Shown here: in pieces, positions 1 through 9,477 of the stretch | Layout: every line of letters starts with the position of its first letter | How positions within the stretch are numbered: position 1 is the first letter of the stretch | Notes under the pieces: model-generated | Seen by the model: only the letters and a program-made list of their open reading frames with translations | Database searches by the model: none | What the model was told of the DNA's origin: nothing | Translations under genes and position numbers: made by a program | Assembly (NCBI GenBank): GCA_963693315.1 | Contig: OY856187.1 | Location: 392,344,788 to 392,408,787 of the forward strand | DNA: 64,000 nt | Direction: 5' to 3' | Source of the DNA: Diogma glabrata | Lineage: Eukaryota; Arthropoda; Insecta; Diptera; Cylindrotomidae

Positions 1-770
1 TTTTAAACCGGAAGTGACAAACCAGAAGTTGGTATGCAGAAATATTGAAAACTACTAAAACCTTATATACTAAGTTTCAATAAGATCATAGCCCGGGATC
101 AAAAGTTATTCAAGATTTACACTTAGAGGTGTTCGGGAGACCCCCGCCATTTTGTCCAAATTTGAAATGAATGAATGAAATCTTCCATTTTCCAGTGAAC
201 CTGTATCATTTGCCAAAGTTTCATCAAGATCCTATGCAGAAAACTCATGTATGAATGTATCATATTGGGGAAATTGTCACGTTTTGAGGACATAACTCGA
301 GAACGACTACTCCTATTTTACTGAAACTAATTTAGAAAATTAAAAATTACAATTCCTTTAATCTACTGATACACTATTTCTTTACACAATCAACAGTTTC
401 GCAGTTATAAATAAATTCTTGAAAAAAAAAAATAATTTTTTGACTAAAAAATAACAAATTTTATTTTAAAAAATCATGAAAAATTCAAAACGGGAAAAAG
501 TGTCAAGTCTTATTACTTTGACGAAAAGTCACATAATCTGTGCACAAAACGAGACATAGATCATGAAAATCTATGAACGCATTTCGTTTTTATTCACAAT
601 TAAGTAAAGGTATCTCATTTTTACAAGAATATTGATTTTTCATAGAAATTTTTTAAAAATATTTTTACTGGAATAAACACCAAAATTTAATGTTTTAAAT
701 GTATTTGGACATGTGTCTTTGTGTATTAATTTTATTTTTTTTTCTACTTCTTTATTTATTATTTTCTATC
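1..770. other. Non-coding flank, no gene seen
   Basis: This AT-rich stretch has no open frame with recognisable content on either strand. It does not contain the upstream half of the RTE-like LINE that resumes at 7587, so the left side of the provirus is not simply the other side of its insertion site. Confidence 0.6.
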
Positions 771-894
771 TTTTATTATAATTTAATATTATAATTCTTA
801 GTATAACACTACAGTGAATATACTTGTAAGATTCATATTTTTGATTCAATAATCATTTTTTAAAAAGTGAAATTGAATAAATCAAAATTTAATT
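771..894 (+). repeat. Truncated 5' LTR
   Basis: These 124 bp match 7463-7586 without a difference. Upstream of 771 the similarity stops abruptly, so the U3 region and the first roughly 30 bp after the predicted transcription start are absent. A polyadenylation-type AATAAA lies at about 876-881. Confidence 0.88.
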
Positions 895-911
895 GGCGCA
901 GTTGATAGGAT
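894..911 (+). promoter_or_regulatory. Primer-binding site for minus-strand synthesis
   Basis: TGGCGCAGTTGATAGGA starts at the LTR edge and shares its last T. Position and sequence resemble the tRNA-primed sites of errantiviruses such as 17.6 and 297, for which a serine tRNA primer has been proposed. The tRNA identity is inferred, not tested. Confidence 0.75.
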
Positions 912-1228
912 CTGTATCTGAAGATATTAGATCTAGTGAAACGAACTTATAAACAGTGATAGTGAAAAATTAAAAGTTAACTAAAAATCAGTGAGCTAAA
1001 ATATAAACACTTCACCTTTATAATCAACCAGTGATTTATAAAAGTATACATAGAATAACTAAAAATCAGTTTATTCGTAGAAACAAAATTTAAATCACCT
1101 CAATTTTAAATCATCGTAAAACAAAATAATTAATAAAATTAAAGTTTATTTTAATAAAAGTTAAAATATTTAAAACAACGAAAATTAATTCAAAACGTAA
1201 TATATTATTTGATAAAAATCGAATTAAA
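912..1228 (+). other. Provirus leader, untranslated
   Basis: This A-rich leader lies between the primer-binding site and gag and has no open frame of note. Errantiviruses usually splice env RNA from a donor in or near this region, but I could not pick out a convincing donor. Confidence 0.6.
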
Positions 1229-2377
1229 ATGGATCAAGCATTAATTGATCAAGTTCATCGTTTAACCGAACAAATTAATGAACAACAAGTGAAACTTCAA
1301 GGTTTACAACAAACCAAATTTAATTTAACAGCCGATCAAGTTATTAGAAATTTCAACGAAATATCTACATTCAGTGGAGAAGACGCATTTCGTCTCAAAT
1401 CATTTCTAAAATCCGTCGAGGATGTCGAGAATTTATGTGGGGACAACAACACAGAATTAAAAGAATATTGCTTGAAGAAAATTATTAATAATAAAATCAT
1501 CGGAACAGCTAAAACAATAATTTTGGAAATTCCTGAACACCAACGTAATTGGAAGAAAGTAGTGCAACAACTTACATTAAAATTTCGTCCGAAAAATACA
1601 ATTCATCAATTGCTTTACCAAGCAAAAGGTTTTAAGGTTAGTAATATTAGAGATTTATTTTATAAGTTAAATAATATTAAGTCAGAGTGTAGTGAAATAT
1701 GTGATTTTAACAACGAAGATAATTTTACTTATGATTCAATTGATAAAGAGCTAGTACAAATTTTTAAATCAAAAATAATTCCGATTTTACAAATCCAAAT
1801 TAATAATGATACTACTCTTTTCGAATTAGATAATGTTTTATGTCAATCTGAAATATATGTTAGTGAAGATGTAATCAAATTAGAATTTAGAAATAACAAA
1901 CAATTACAAAATAATTTTAACAAAAATCACAAATTTCATTATAATAAAGATTATTATAATTCTCAACAAAATAAAAATTTCAATAAACCAAATTTCTCAA
2001 ATAATAACAATAATTTTAAATACAATAATAATAATCAAAATACAAATTATAATCAAAATAGAAATTTTAATCAAAATAGAAATTTCAATCAAAATAGAAA
2101 TTATAATCAAAATAGAAATTATAACAATAACAATGATTATCATCATCGTAATCAAAATAATTCAAATAGATATCAAAATCATAATAATTATAATAATAAT
2201 AATTACTATCGTAATAATCATCCTGATAATAGAAATGTTTTTGCAAATCAATCAAATCAATTTAGAAATAATCAAAATCGACCTGAACCAATGGAAGTCG
2301 ATACAATTAACCAAGTTAATACAATCAATCATGAGGTAAATTTTTTAGAAACTCCTCAAACAACCAGTTGCCTATAG
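1229..2377 (+). CDS. gag: Gag polyprotein (errantivirus type)
   Basis: This 382-residue frame starts at the first ATG after the leader and encodes the structural protein of the particle. The N-terminal 30 residues look helical and may form a short coiled coil. Residues 35-220 have the capsid-like composition of errantivirus Gag. The last 150 residues are extremely Asn-rich, with a near-perfect 18-bp repeat giving NQNRNF-type units around 2051-2126. There is no CCHC zinc knuckle, as is usual for errantiviruses; the Asn/Arg-rich tail probably binds RNA instead. The frame overlaps the protease frame at its 3' end, where a slippery heptamer lies. Nothing in the frame is broken. Confidence 0.88.
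   Translation: MDQALIDQVHRLTEQINEQQVKLQGLQQTKFNLTADQVIRNFNEISTFSGEDAFRLKSFLKSVEDVENLCGDNNTELKEYCLKKIINNKIIGTAKTIILEIPEHQRNWKKVVQQLTLKFRPKNTIHQLLYQAKGFKVSNIRDLFYKLNNIKSECSEICDFNNEDNFTYDSIDKELVQIFKSKIIPILQIQINNDTTLFELDNVLCQSEIYVSEDVIKLEFRNNKQLQNNFNKNHKFHYNKDYYNSQQNKNFNKPNFSNNNNNFKYNNNNQNTNYNQNRNFNQNRNFNQNRNYNQNRNYNNNNDYHHRNQNNSNRYQNHNNYNNNNYYRNNHPDNRNVFANQSNQFRNNQNRPEPMEVDTINQVNTINHEVNFLETPQTTSCL
2341..2347 (+). promoter_or_regulatory. -1 ribosomal frameshift site, gag to pol
   Basis: The heptamer T TTT TTA is in the correct register in the gag frame (codons AAT TTT TTA). The -1 frame has a stop just upstream (TGA overlapping 2332-2334) and is open afterwards into the protease. Gag stops at 2375-2377, 28 bases downstream. 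This is the standard retroviral geometry for making Gag-Pol. Confidence 0.8.
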
Positions 2378-2694
2378 TAAAACTTACAATTGATAATAAA
2401 CCCTTATATTGTTTAATTGATTCTGGATCAGAAACTAGTATTATTAAACCAAATATACTTAACTACAAAATAACTAAATTAGACTTTCCTCTTCAATTTA
2501 ATTCTTTAGGACCTCCTAAACCAAATATTGTTACTCATAAAATGGTAACACCTATTCCAACAGAATTAATAAAAACAGGTACGTTAGAGTGGAAAATATT
2601 CCCACTACAGAGTGAAAAATATGACGCTATTATAGGTTTAAATTTTCTCAATCCCTTTGATGCTGTAATCAATTTAAAAAAACGAATTTCTTGA
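2368..2694 (+). CDS. pol: Aspartic protease, N-terminal part of Pol
   Basis: This is a retroviral-type aspartic protease of about 108 residues that would cut Gag-Pol. It contains the active-site motif LIDSGSETSI (usually DTG or DSG) and the flap/C-terminal motif AIIGLNFL. It has no ATG of its own; translation is expected to enter by -1 frameshifting at 2341-2347, so the coordinates mark only the recognisable part. It ends in TGA at 2692-2694 because the frame changes in the A7 run at 2676-2682. The RT frame is open from immediately after that run, so the stop is best read as a single-base indel inside one pol gene rather than a natural end. Confidence 0.85.
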   Translation: MPIVKLTIDNKPLYCLIDSGSETSIIKPNILNYKITKLDFPLQFNSLGPPKPNIVTHKMVTPIPTELIKTGTLEWKIFPLQSEKYDAIIGLNFLNPFDAVINLKKRIS

Positions 2695-5689
2695 AATATT
2701 TAACAAATATCAGATTCCATTCCAAAATAAATTATATCCAATTGAATTAACTCAAGTTAATTATCTTGAACCTATTAGTGATAGTAAAAATGAAATTTTT
2801 AATAAAATTAATGAAAAACATTTAAATAAAGAAGAACATGAATATTTAAAACATTTATTAGTAAATAATAGAGATTTATTTTTTAATGAAGGTGATAATT
2901 TGACCTTCACTCACGAGATAACTCATGAGATAAAATTAAAAACTGATAATCCTATTTACTGTAAAATATACAGATATCCTCTTATTCATGAAAAAGAAAT
3001 TGAAATACAAATGAACGATATGTTAAAACAAGGAATAATAAAAGAATCAAATTCACCTTTTAACTCACCTCTTTGGATTGTGCCAAAGAAACTAGATAAT
3101 TCAAATATAAAAAAATGGAGAATTGTTATTGACTACCGTAAATTAAATGAACAAACTATTGACGATAAATTTCCAATTCCCAACATTGAAAATATTTTAG
3201 ATAAATTGGGTAGAGCCCAATATTTCACAACCCTTGACTTAGCAAAAGGATTTCATCAAATCCTAATGAAAAAAGAAGACCAGAGAAAGACGGCTTTCTC
3301 TACACCCTTTGAACACTATGAATACGTTAGAATGCCCTTCGGTTTGAAGAACGCACCAGCAACATTTCAGAGACTTATGAACTCAATACTTCGTGAATAT
3401 ATTAACAAAATATGTGTTGTATATTTAGATGACATTTTAGTTTTTAGTTCCTCAATACAATATCATGTAGACAGTATTAATAAAATTTTCAAAAAGCTTA
3501 GAGAAGCTAACTTAAAAATCCAAATTGACAAATGCAATTTTTTCTGTAAAGAAACTGAATACTTAGGTCATGTTTTGACTACAAATGGAATTAAACCAAA
3601 TCCAAAAAAAATTGAAAATATAACTGAACTTAAATTACCTTTAACACAAAAACAGATCAAATCATTTTTAGGAATTACCGGTTATTATCGTAAATTTATA
3701 AAAGATTATGCTGAAATAGCACAACCTATGACCAAATATTTAAAAAAAGAAACCAAGGTTAATCCTTTAGACCCATCTTATATAAATTCGTTTGAACAAT
3801 TGAAAACATGGTTAACAACTGATCCTATTCTTAAATATCCCGACTTTAATAAAACTTTCAAAATAAATACAGACGCAAGTCAATATGCAATTGGAGCAGT
3901 ATTACTTCAGGATAATCATCCCATAGCTTATGCTAGTCGTACTTTAAATAATCATGAAATTAAATATAGCACAACAGAAAAAGAACTACTCGCAGTAGTT
4001 TGGGGTATCAAATACTTTAGACCTTATCTTTATGGTCGACAATTTGAATTAAAAACAGACCATCAACCATTAAAATGGCTTCACACAAAATATCTAGGTA
4101 AAGATTTAAATTCAAGACTCCAACGGTGGATCTTATCTTTAGGTGAATACAATATAAAAATAGAATATTTAAAAGGTAAAGAAAATAAAATCGCAGATTT
4201 TCTCAGTAGAATTAATACTGATAGTTATGAAATAAATGAAATAAATATAGAAAACGATATTAATAAATTAAACGATAGGTTTCAAACAAACGAAGGAAGG
4301 GAAGAAAATATGTTAGAAATTAATGTTACAGAAAATGAAAATATAAATAATAATAATAATAATGCAAATAATGAAAACCTCGATAATATTTCTATGATAC
4401 CAACGGTACATTCTCAACATGAAGAACAAAACGATCATATTCAAATTTTAGAAACAATAATTAATAGATTCAAAACCCAAATAATTATTACTGAAAACTT
4501 TACTACAGAATTCGAACAAATATTAGGAAATAGAAGAATTAATATTAACCCAAATATAGATCATAACGATTTAGTGAACAAATTAAAAACATATATATCT
4601 AATACCAGAATAGCTATTTACACAGACATATTAGACCATGATTTTAATATAATCCAACAAATTCTAATTCGAGAATTTCCCACTACAAAATTTATTAGAT
4701 GTACTCATTTCGCTCAAGATATTGAATCTGAAGATCAATTGATAAAAATTATATCTATTGAACACAAAAAACAAAAACACCCAGGTATATTAGCTCTATA
4801 TGAAAATCTTAAATTTAAAATTTATAATAAACATATTAAAATAATAATAAATAAAATAACCAACAACTGTGATGTTTGTAACACAGGAAAATACGATCGA
4901 AACCCCATTAAACCCAAATTTATGAAAACAGAGATTCCAACGGACAAAGACCAAATTATTCATATAGATACTTATACAAACAAAAGACAATCTTTTCTTA
5001 TCTTCATTGATAAATTTTCCAAATTCGCATCAGCATATCCAATAGAAAATCGTAATCATATTGAACTAATTGAAAAACTTAAAATATATTTTAATCATAA
5101 AAAACCCAGAAAAATTATAGCCGACAATGAATTTAAACACATTAATATTAAAGAGTTTTTGAATAGCGAAAACATAGAATTACATTTAATCAAACCAAAT
5201 AGTCACACAGGAAACGCTGACGTAGAAAGACTGAACAATACCATTACTGAAAAATTAAGAATTTTAAATATTGACCAACCTAGTCCTATTCGTAGTCAAA
5301 TGTTAACAGCAATTAAATGTTATAATAATCAATTCCATAGCACGATCAAAGCAACCCCTAATCAAATTGAACAAAGAGAAATTCCTAAAGACCAGACTTA
5401 TCTTAATTTAATTGAATCTCAAACCAAACGTTTAAAGAAACATAATAAAAATCGTGAAAACTATAACGAAGTTAGAAAAATAGGATACATAAAAAACTAC
5501 AAATCTTTAAGACATAAAGATCAACCTAAATTTCGTAGATATAAACTAGATAAAATACATCCCATAAATATTAAACGAGCTTTAAAATTCACAGAAACCA
5601 ATAACAACGATACTTCTTACACTAATGACGATACTAGTGTTAGTAGCACCTATACAGACTCAATTAATAGTAGAGAAAATAGAAACTAA
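2678..5689 (+). CDS. pol: Pol: reverse transcriptase, RNase H and integrase
   Basis: This long frame is open from just after the A7 run; the first clear RT homology begins near 2900. Counting residues from 2900, RT carries the substrate-binding LPFG-like RMPFGLKNAPATFQR near residue 150 and the catalytic YLDDILVFS near 175. RNase H starts with TDASQYAIGAVLL near 324 and includes a KTDHQPLKWL stretch. A low-complexity Asn/Glu linker lies near residues 450-500. The integrase zinc-binding HHCC module is near 615-660 (HPGI, then CDVC), followed by the core acidic residues in HIDTY (about 688), IADNE (about 742) and DVERLNN (about 775). All catalytic residues I looked for are present. The 3' end overlaps env by 65 bases. 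Confidence 0.92.
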   Translation, partial: KNEFLEIFNKYQIPFQNKLYPIELTQVNYLEPISDSKNEIFNKINEKHLNKEEHEYLKHLLVNNRDLFFNEGDNLTFTHEITHEIKLKTDNPIYCKIYRYPLIHEKEIEIQMNDMLKQGIIKESNSPFNSPLWIVPKKLDNSNIKKWRIVIDYRKLNEQTIDDKFPIPNIENILDKLGRAQYFTTLDLAKGFHQILMKKEDQRKTAFSTPFEHYEYVRMPFGLKNAPATFQRLMNSILREYINKICVVYLDDILVFSSSIQYHVDSINKIFKKLREANLKIQIDKCNFFCKETEYLGHVLTTNGIKPNPKKIENITELKLPLTQKQIKSFLGITGYYRKFIKDYAEIAQPMTKYLKKETKVNPLDPSYINSFEQLKTWLTTDPILKYPDFNKTFKINTDASQYAIGAVLLQDNHPIAYASRTLNNHEIKYSTTEKELLAVVWGIKYFRPYLYGRQFELKTDHQPLKWLHTKYLGKDLNSRLQRWILSLGEYNIKIEYLKGKENKIADFLSRINTDSYEINEINIENDINKLNDRFQTNEGREENMLEINVTENENINNNNNNANNENLDNISMIPTVHSQHEEQNDHIQILETIINRFKTQIIITENFTTEFEQILGNRRININPNIDHNDLVNKLKTYISNTRIAIYTDILDHDFNIIQQILIREFPTTKFIRCTHFAQDIESEDQLIKIISIEHKKQKHPGILALYENLKFKIYNKHIKIIINKITNNCDVCNTGKYDRNPIKPKFMKTEIPTDKDQIIHIDTYTNKRQSFLIFIDKFSKFASAYPIENRNHIELIEKLKIYFNHKKPRKIIADNEFKHINIKEFLNSENIELHLIKPNSHTGNADVERLNNTITEKLRILNIDQPSPIRSQMLTAIKCYNNQFHSTIKATPNQIEQREIPKDQTYLNLIESQTKRLKKHNKNRENYNEVRKIGYIKNYKSLRHKDQPKFRRYKLDKIHPINIKRALKFTETNNNDTSYTNDDTSVSSTYTDSINSRENRN
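4286..4309 (+). promoter_or_regulatory. Possible central polypurine tract
   Basis: CGAAGGAAGGGAAGAAAAT lies between RNase H and integrase, close to the midpoint of the element. It shares CGAAGGAAG with the 3' polypurine tract at 7029-7037. A second plus-strand primer is an inference from the match and position only. Confidence 0.4.
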
Positions 5690-6440
5690 TAATGGATACA
5701 CTATTCTTCAAGAAGACAAAATACTAATACCAAAATCATACAATTATTCATTACACATTATCGATTTACAACAGTTAGATTTAATTGTAAAAGAATTAAT
5801 TAAAAGCGTAGCTCATTTACCGCAAAATTATAGTAACCCTTTGATACAAACTTTAGAAGAATTATTAACAAAATTTAATACACTTAAACAAGGACATCAT
5901 ATCATACATAAACGTGGACTTATAAACGGGATAGGCACAGTAAACAAATGGATAACAGGTACCATGGACGATGAAGACCGACAATTAATTAATGAAAAAC
6001 TAGAAGTAATTGAATCTAATAATCATAATCTTATTGTAAACTTAAACGAACAAATCAAAATTAATGATAACTTTAATAAATCTATAAATACATTACTTAA
6101 CTCAATTAAAAATGATAGAGAGCTTATTCAAAATTTCATAAAAAATAAAGTAGATGATACTCTAATTAGGTTAACAGCATTCGATATTAAATTAAAAATT
6201 CAAGAAACAGACAAAATAATTAACGAACTACAAGATAACATAATATTATCAAATCTCAATATTATTCATCCATCATTATTAACACATGAAGAAATAATTA
6301 CATATGAAATAGATGCTAACAAAATAAAAAGAATAAAAGTAGGTTTTTCTAGAACTGATAATTATAAATTAGTATTTTTAATTAAAATACCTTATGAAAT
6401 ATATAAACAAAAAACTTATAATACCACTATCAAATTATGA
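5625..6440 (+). pseudogene. env: Env, N-terminal part (F-like glycoprotein)
   Basis: This 271-residue frame overlaps the end of pol and encodes the first part of an errantivirus envelope protein, a family related to baculovirus F fusion proteins. It contains a basic furin-type site (HKRG) near residue 105, followed at once by a Gly-rich, fusion-peptide-like segment and the acidic motif GTMDDEDR typical of the family. A helical, coiled-coil-like stretch follows, to about residue 190. No clear signal peptide is encoded at this start, so a spliced leader or another start is likely. The frame stops at 6440 after leaving the family reading frame somewhere in 6394-6440, where the next frame takes over. 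Confidence 0.8.
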
Positions 6441-7128
6441 TAATTGTAATTTAATAAATTTCCCAATTACTAAAACATTAGAATTTAAAAATAAATATTT
6501 TGAGTATGATGAAGCTAAATCATTGCATCAATTGAATAATTTAAAACATTGTATTATAAATAAAAGTTGTCAAAATATTAGAGATTGTAAAACAGAATTA
6601 TACAATATAGATGATAGTAGTATTTTAGTACAGTTAGGTAACAAAATAAATCTTACATCAAATTGTGATGATAGGAAATATACATTAAATGGAAATTATT
6701 TTATCAAATTTTTTAATTGTACAATACAAATAAATAATGAACAATATTATAATAACATTAATGAGATAAAAAATAAATATATTATACCAAATCTAGATTA
6801 TAAGTCAAATACAAATACTTTATCTTTCAATGATATATTAATTAAAACAACAGATAATATTAAAGAAATTAAAGAATTAAAAGTACATAAAATAGTAACC
6901 TATACAGGTATAAGTTTATCAATTGTAATCATTATAGTAATAACAAGTGTCATAATTTATTATCTTATCAATCAAAAGAAAATTAAAGTAAAAGTAATTA
7001 ACAGAATTCAGGAGAATTCTAAGACTAACGAAGGAAGAGTTACATTCCATTCCACAAACAATAATCTTTCCAAAAACTTAAACTTAGATTCTATTAAACG
7101 AAATTCCCATGATGTAATCTTATTTTAA
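6394..7128 (+). pseudogene. env: Env, C-terminal part with transmembrane segment
   Basis: This frame overlaps the preceding env frame by 47 bases and carries the rest of the ectodomain, with several Cys (for example in CIINKSC and NIRDC). A strong transmembrane segment of about 25 hydrophobic residues lies near residues 172-196, followed by a short basic cytoplasmic tail. The ATG is internal to the ancestral protein. A single-frame change separates it from the N-terminal part, so a full fusion protein cannot be made from this copy unless the break is an assembly error. The last 91 bases lie inside the 3' LTR, which starts at 7038. Confidence 0.78.
7028..7037 (+). promoter_or_regulatory. 3' polypurine tract
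   Basis: CGAAGGAAG directly precedes AGTTAC, the predicted LTR start. Errantivirus LTRs commonly begin AGT. The tract defines the left edge of the 3' LTR; without a full second LTR for comparison the edge is a prediction. Confidence 0.65.
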
Positions 7129-7586
7129 TTGTCTCATAATTTTAATCATTGAATATTTAAACAAAATAGATATCTTATAAACATAAGTCAATTCATAAAC
7201 TTTTCATAAATATACAAGTCTAAACAAATAACGTAATATGATATTCTATAAAACATGTTCGATCAATTCTCACAGTTTTTAATCAAACACTTGTTAATAT
7301 TATTTTGACTAGAAATATGTTTAGGTAAAGTTTCTTAGAAATTAAAATACGATAAACATTTGAATGACAAATGTTTATCAATACAATATAGTATATATAG
7401 AAGTAATATTAAAGTAAATTCTCAATTCTTACTCAGACTGCAATTGTCATTCTTGCTGCAGTTTTTATTATAATTTAATATTATAATTCTTAGTATAACA
7501 CTACAGTGAATATACTTGTAAGATTCATATTTTTGATTCAATAATCATTTTTTAAAAAGTGAAATTGAATAAATCAAAATTTAATT
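7038..7586 (+). repeat. Complete 3' LTR
   Basis: The LTR is about 549 bp, from AGTTAC after the polypurine tract to AATT at 7583-7586. The right end is fixed by the match to 771-894. U3 carries a hairpin with 12-bp arms at 7351-7379 (GATAAACATTTG and its complement) and a TATA box. The LTR abuts LINE coding sequence at 7587. Confidence 0.8.
7392..7437 (+). promoter_or_regulatory. LTR core promoter
   Basis: TATATATAG at 7392-7400 is followed about 35-40 bp later by CTCAGA (7432-7437), a fit to the arthropod initiator TCAGT/TCAGA. The start of R would be near 7434, about 29 bp before the first base retained in the truncated 5' LTR. Confidence 0.5.
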
Positions 7587-8640
7587 TCCGCGAAAACCTT
7601 TGGTCCGCACTCACATGCCTTGGTATCCCAGAGAAACTTGTTTCTCTGTGTAAACTCACAACATCGGGATCAAATTGTAGAATAGTAATCAAAGGGTCAG
7701 TTTCTGATCCTTTCGATATAACATCAGGTGTTCGACAATGTGATGCACTCGCGCCCGTACTATTTAATTTGGCGCTGGAGTACGCGATAAGAAAAAGCCG
7801 CATTGAGACACAATACTGCATATATAACAAATCTAGTCAAGTTCTTGGCTACGCAGATGATATTGTGCTTCTCGGACGTAGAACAAGCGATATTAAGGAT
7901 AGTCTCTCTCAGCTTGAAAGAAATGCTAAACGGCTTGGATTATGCATCAACACCGGCAAAACTAAAGTGTTAACAACATCTAAGAACATACCTCCCGGAA
8001 ATCTGGATACTGGCGACTACGAAGTGGAACGCGTGGAAAACTTCAAATACCTCGGGTCTGTAATAACATCGTCAAATGACATGCAGGCAGATATCAAAGC
8101 CCGTGTCTCTGCCGCATACAGAGTTTTCTACGCATACTCAAAACTTCTGCGATCCAAACATCTTTCGCGGTCGTGTAAACTCACACTTTACAAAGCATCC
8201 GACATCCGACCTGTGCTTACATTTGGAAGTGAAAGCTGGACACTGACTTCCTCCGATTGTAGAATTCTATCAACATTCGAGAGGAAAGTCATACGAACAA
8301 TTTATGGTCCATGTAAAGTTGCTGAAAATCAGTATAGAATCCGAATGATTTATGAAATCAGACAGCTTCTTGGAGGCTGCAATGTAATCGGATTCATTAA
8401 ATCCAACCGGATTAGATGGTTTGGTCATGTAGAAAGGGCTCCATTGGATAGAATGATAAAAAAGCGTCCCAACAACAACCAGCAGGTGTTCGTGGAAGAG
8501 GAAGACCTAGACAACGCTGGCGTGATGACATCATCCAAGACCTTCGTGATATAGAATGTCGAAATTGGGGTCAACTGGTCATGGAACAAGATGAATGGAA
8601 GCTGGTGGCACAGACGGCAAAATCCCTTAATGGGATGTGA
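7587..8640 (+). pseudogene. RTE-like LINE reverse transcriptase, 3' half
   Basis: The frame continues straight out of the LTR with RENLWSALTCLGIP and runs through RT motifs: GVRQCDALAPVLFNLALEY (palm; the usual GDPLSP-like core is altered to CDALAP), the catalytic YADD in LGYADDIVLLG, then KYLG and the C-terminal block typical of RTE-type elements (GSESWTLT, then RWFGHVERAP). The frame is lost near 8465-8490. A second frame then carries the expected end, GRGRPRQRWRDDIIQDLRD, through to TGA at 8638-8640. The 5' half is not left of the provirus. Base composition is less AT-rich than the neighbours. Its clade is judged from motifs only. Confidence 0.82.
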
Positions 8641-8667
8641 ACGTCAGAGAGAGAGAGAATATTTAGT

Positions 8668-8890
8668 ATGCACTTGTTTGATTAATATGCTTAATTTGTT
8701 TGTTTTGTAAAATATGAGACCCAAAAACCGAAACAACATTTTTGATCACCAAAAAATTGGTTTTTCGTGAATATGTCAAAAACAAGAGCTAACCAAAAAA
8801 AATGAATATGATATTCGTGCTCAAGAGGTCCAAATCTATAAGAAAAGTTGGGTTTTATTTCGTGAGATTTTTCTTGTAAACTAGTGTAAT
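8668..8890. repeat. Dispersed repeat A, copy 1
   Basis: This block matches 46808-47035 in the same orientation, for example TTTTGTAAAATATGAGA, then CCAAAAAATTGGTTT, AAAACAAGAGCTAA and TATAAGAAAA.TTGGGTTTTA. It follows the LINE end. No coding potential; family unknown. Confidence 0.8.
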
Positions 8891-8970
8891 ATTCATATTT
8901 TTTTCCAGTACAGTCGTGTTGATTGAAAAGATTTGCATGGCTGATGGTAATAAACGTAAGTGTTGAAATA

Positions 8971-9104
8971 GTATATTACATATCTAGAGTTGTAAATAGC
9001 ATTTTACATGCGAGGGAAAATTTTGCGCACGAGACGCGTAGCGTCGAGTGCAGTATCTTCACGAGCATGGAAAATGCTTTACAACTCGAGATTTGTTATA
9101 TACT
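8971..9104. repeat. Hairpin element with a central GACGC/GCGTC palindrome
   Basis: Two arms of about 65 bp form an imperfect inverted repeat (GAGTTGTAAATAGCATTTTA against TTTACAACTC) around a tight centre, GACGCGTAGCGTC, at 9031-9043. A 75-codon frame across it is an accident of the repeat. It has the same build as the element at 10797-10942. Confidence 0.7.
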
Positions 9105-9292
9105 TTTCCTACGACTTTGTTTTAATGCCCAAACGCATATAATTACTTGAAAAAATGAACTACTAATTATAAATTAAATGCAAATAGTTTACAAATTGTG
9201 GTAGGCTTTGCATTATTCTGTGTCAAAATGAATTGAAATATTTAATTTTTAAAAATCAAATTTTTCTTTAAATAAAAATTTTTCTTTTTATT

Positions 9293-9360
9293 AAAAGCGT
9301 GCGGTAATATATATATGAAAATCCATTACCGCACGCTTTTTTTTACTTACCGCACGCTTT
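9293..9360. repeat. Perfect 16-bp hairpin plus a third copy of the arm
   Basis: AAAAGCGTGCGGTAAT (9293-9308) and its exact complement (9325-9340) are 16 bases apart. TTACCGCACGCTTTTT occurs again at about 9347-9362. This could be the end of a small DNA element or an accidental hairpin expansion. Confidence 0.7.
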
Positions 9361-9477
9361 TTGAAATAATCAATTTACATGTCATGGATAGTGCGATGTA
9401 ATTTATAATTTACTGTGATAGGAGTAGGAAAAGGAATATTTCTATTTAGTTAGTGTTATAAACAGGTATTCTGTTTA

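Larger units (their letters stand above)
771..7586 (+). mobile_element. Errantivirus-like (Ty3/gypsy with env) provirus, 5'-truncated
   Basis: The order is partial LTR, primer-binding site, gag, protease, reverse transcriptase, RNase H, integrase, env and full LTR. This is the plan of insect endogenous retroviruses (errantiviruses). The final 124 bp of the two LTRs (771-894 and 7463-7586) are identical, which suggests recent arrival, yet the left LTR has no U3. Two single-frame breaks are visible: one in a run of seven A between protease and RT (2676-2682), and one near 6394-6440 in env. The copy is embedded in an RTE-like LINE on its right side. I infer a young but defective copy; the family call rests on domain content and order. 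Confidence 0.9.

Noticed and set aside
2133..2339. A 68-codon Ile-rich frame
   Set aside because: A shadow of the Asn-rich part of gag in another frame.
7552..7830. A 92-codon minus frame
   Set aside because: Antisense shadow of the RTE-like LINE.
8923..9150. A 75-codon plus frame
   Set aside because: It runs across the hairpin element at 8971-9104 and has no recognisable content.
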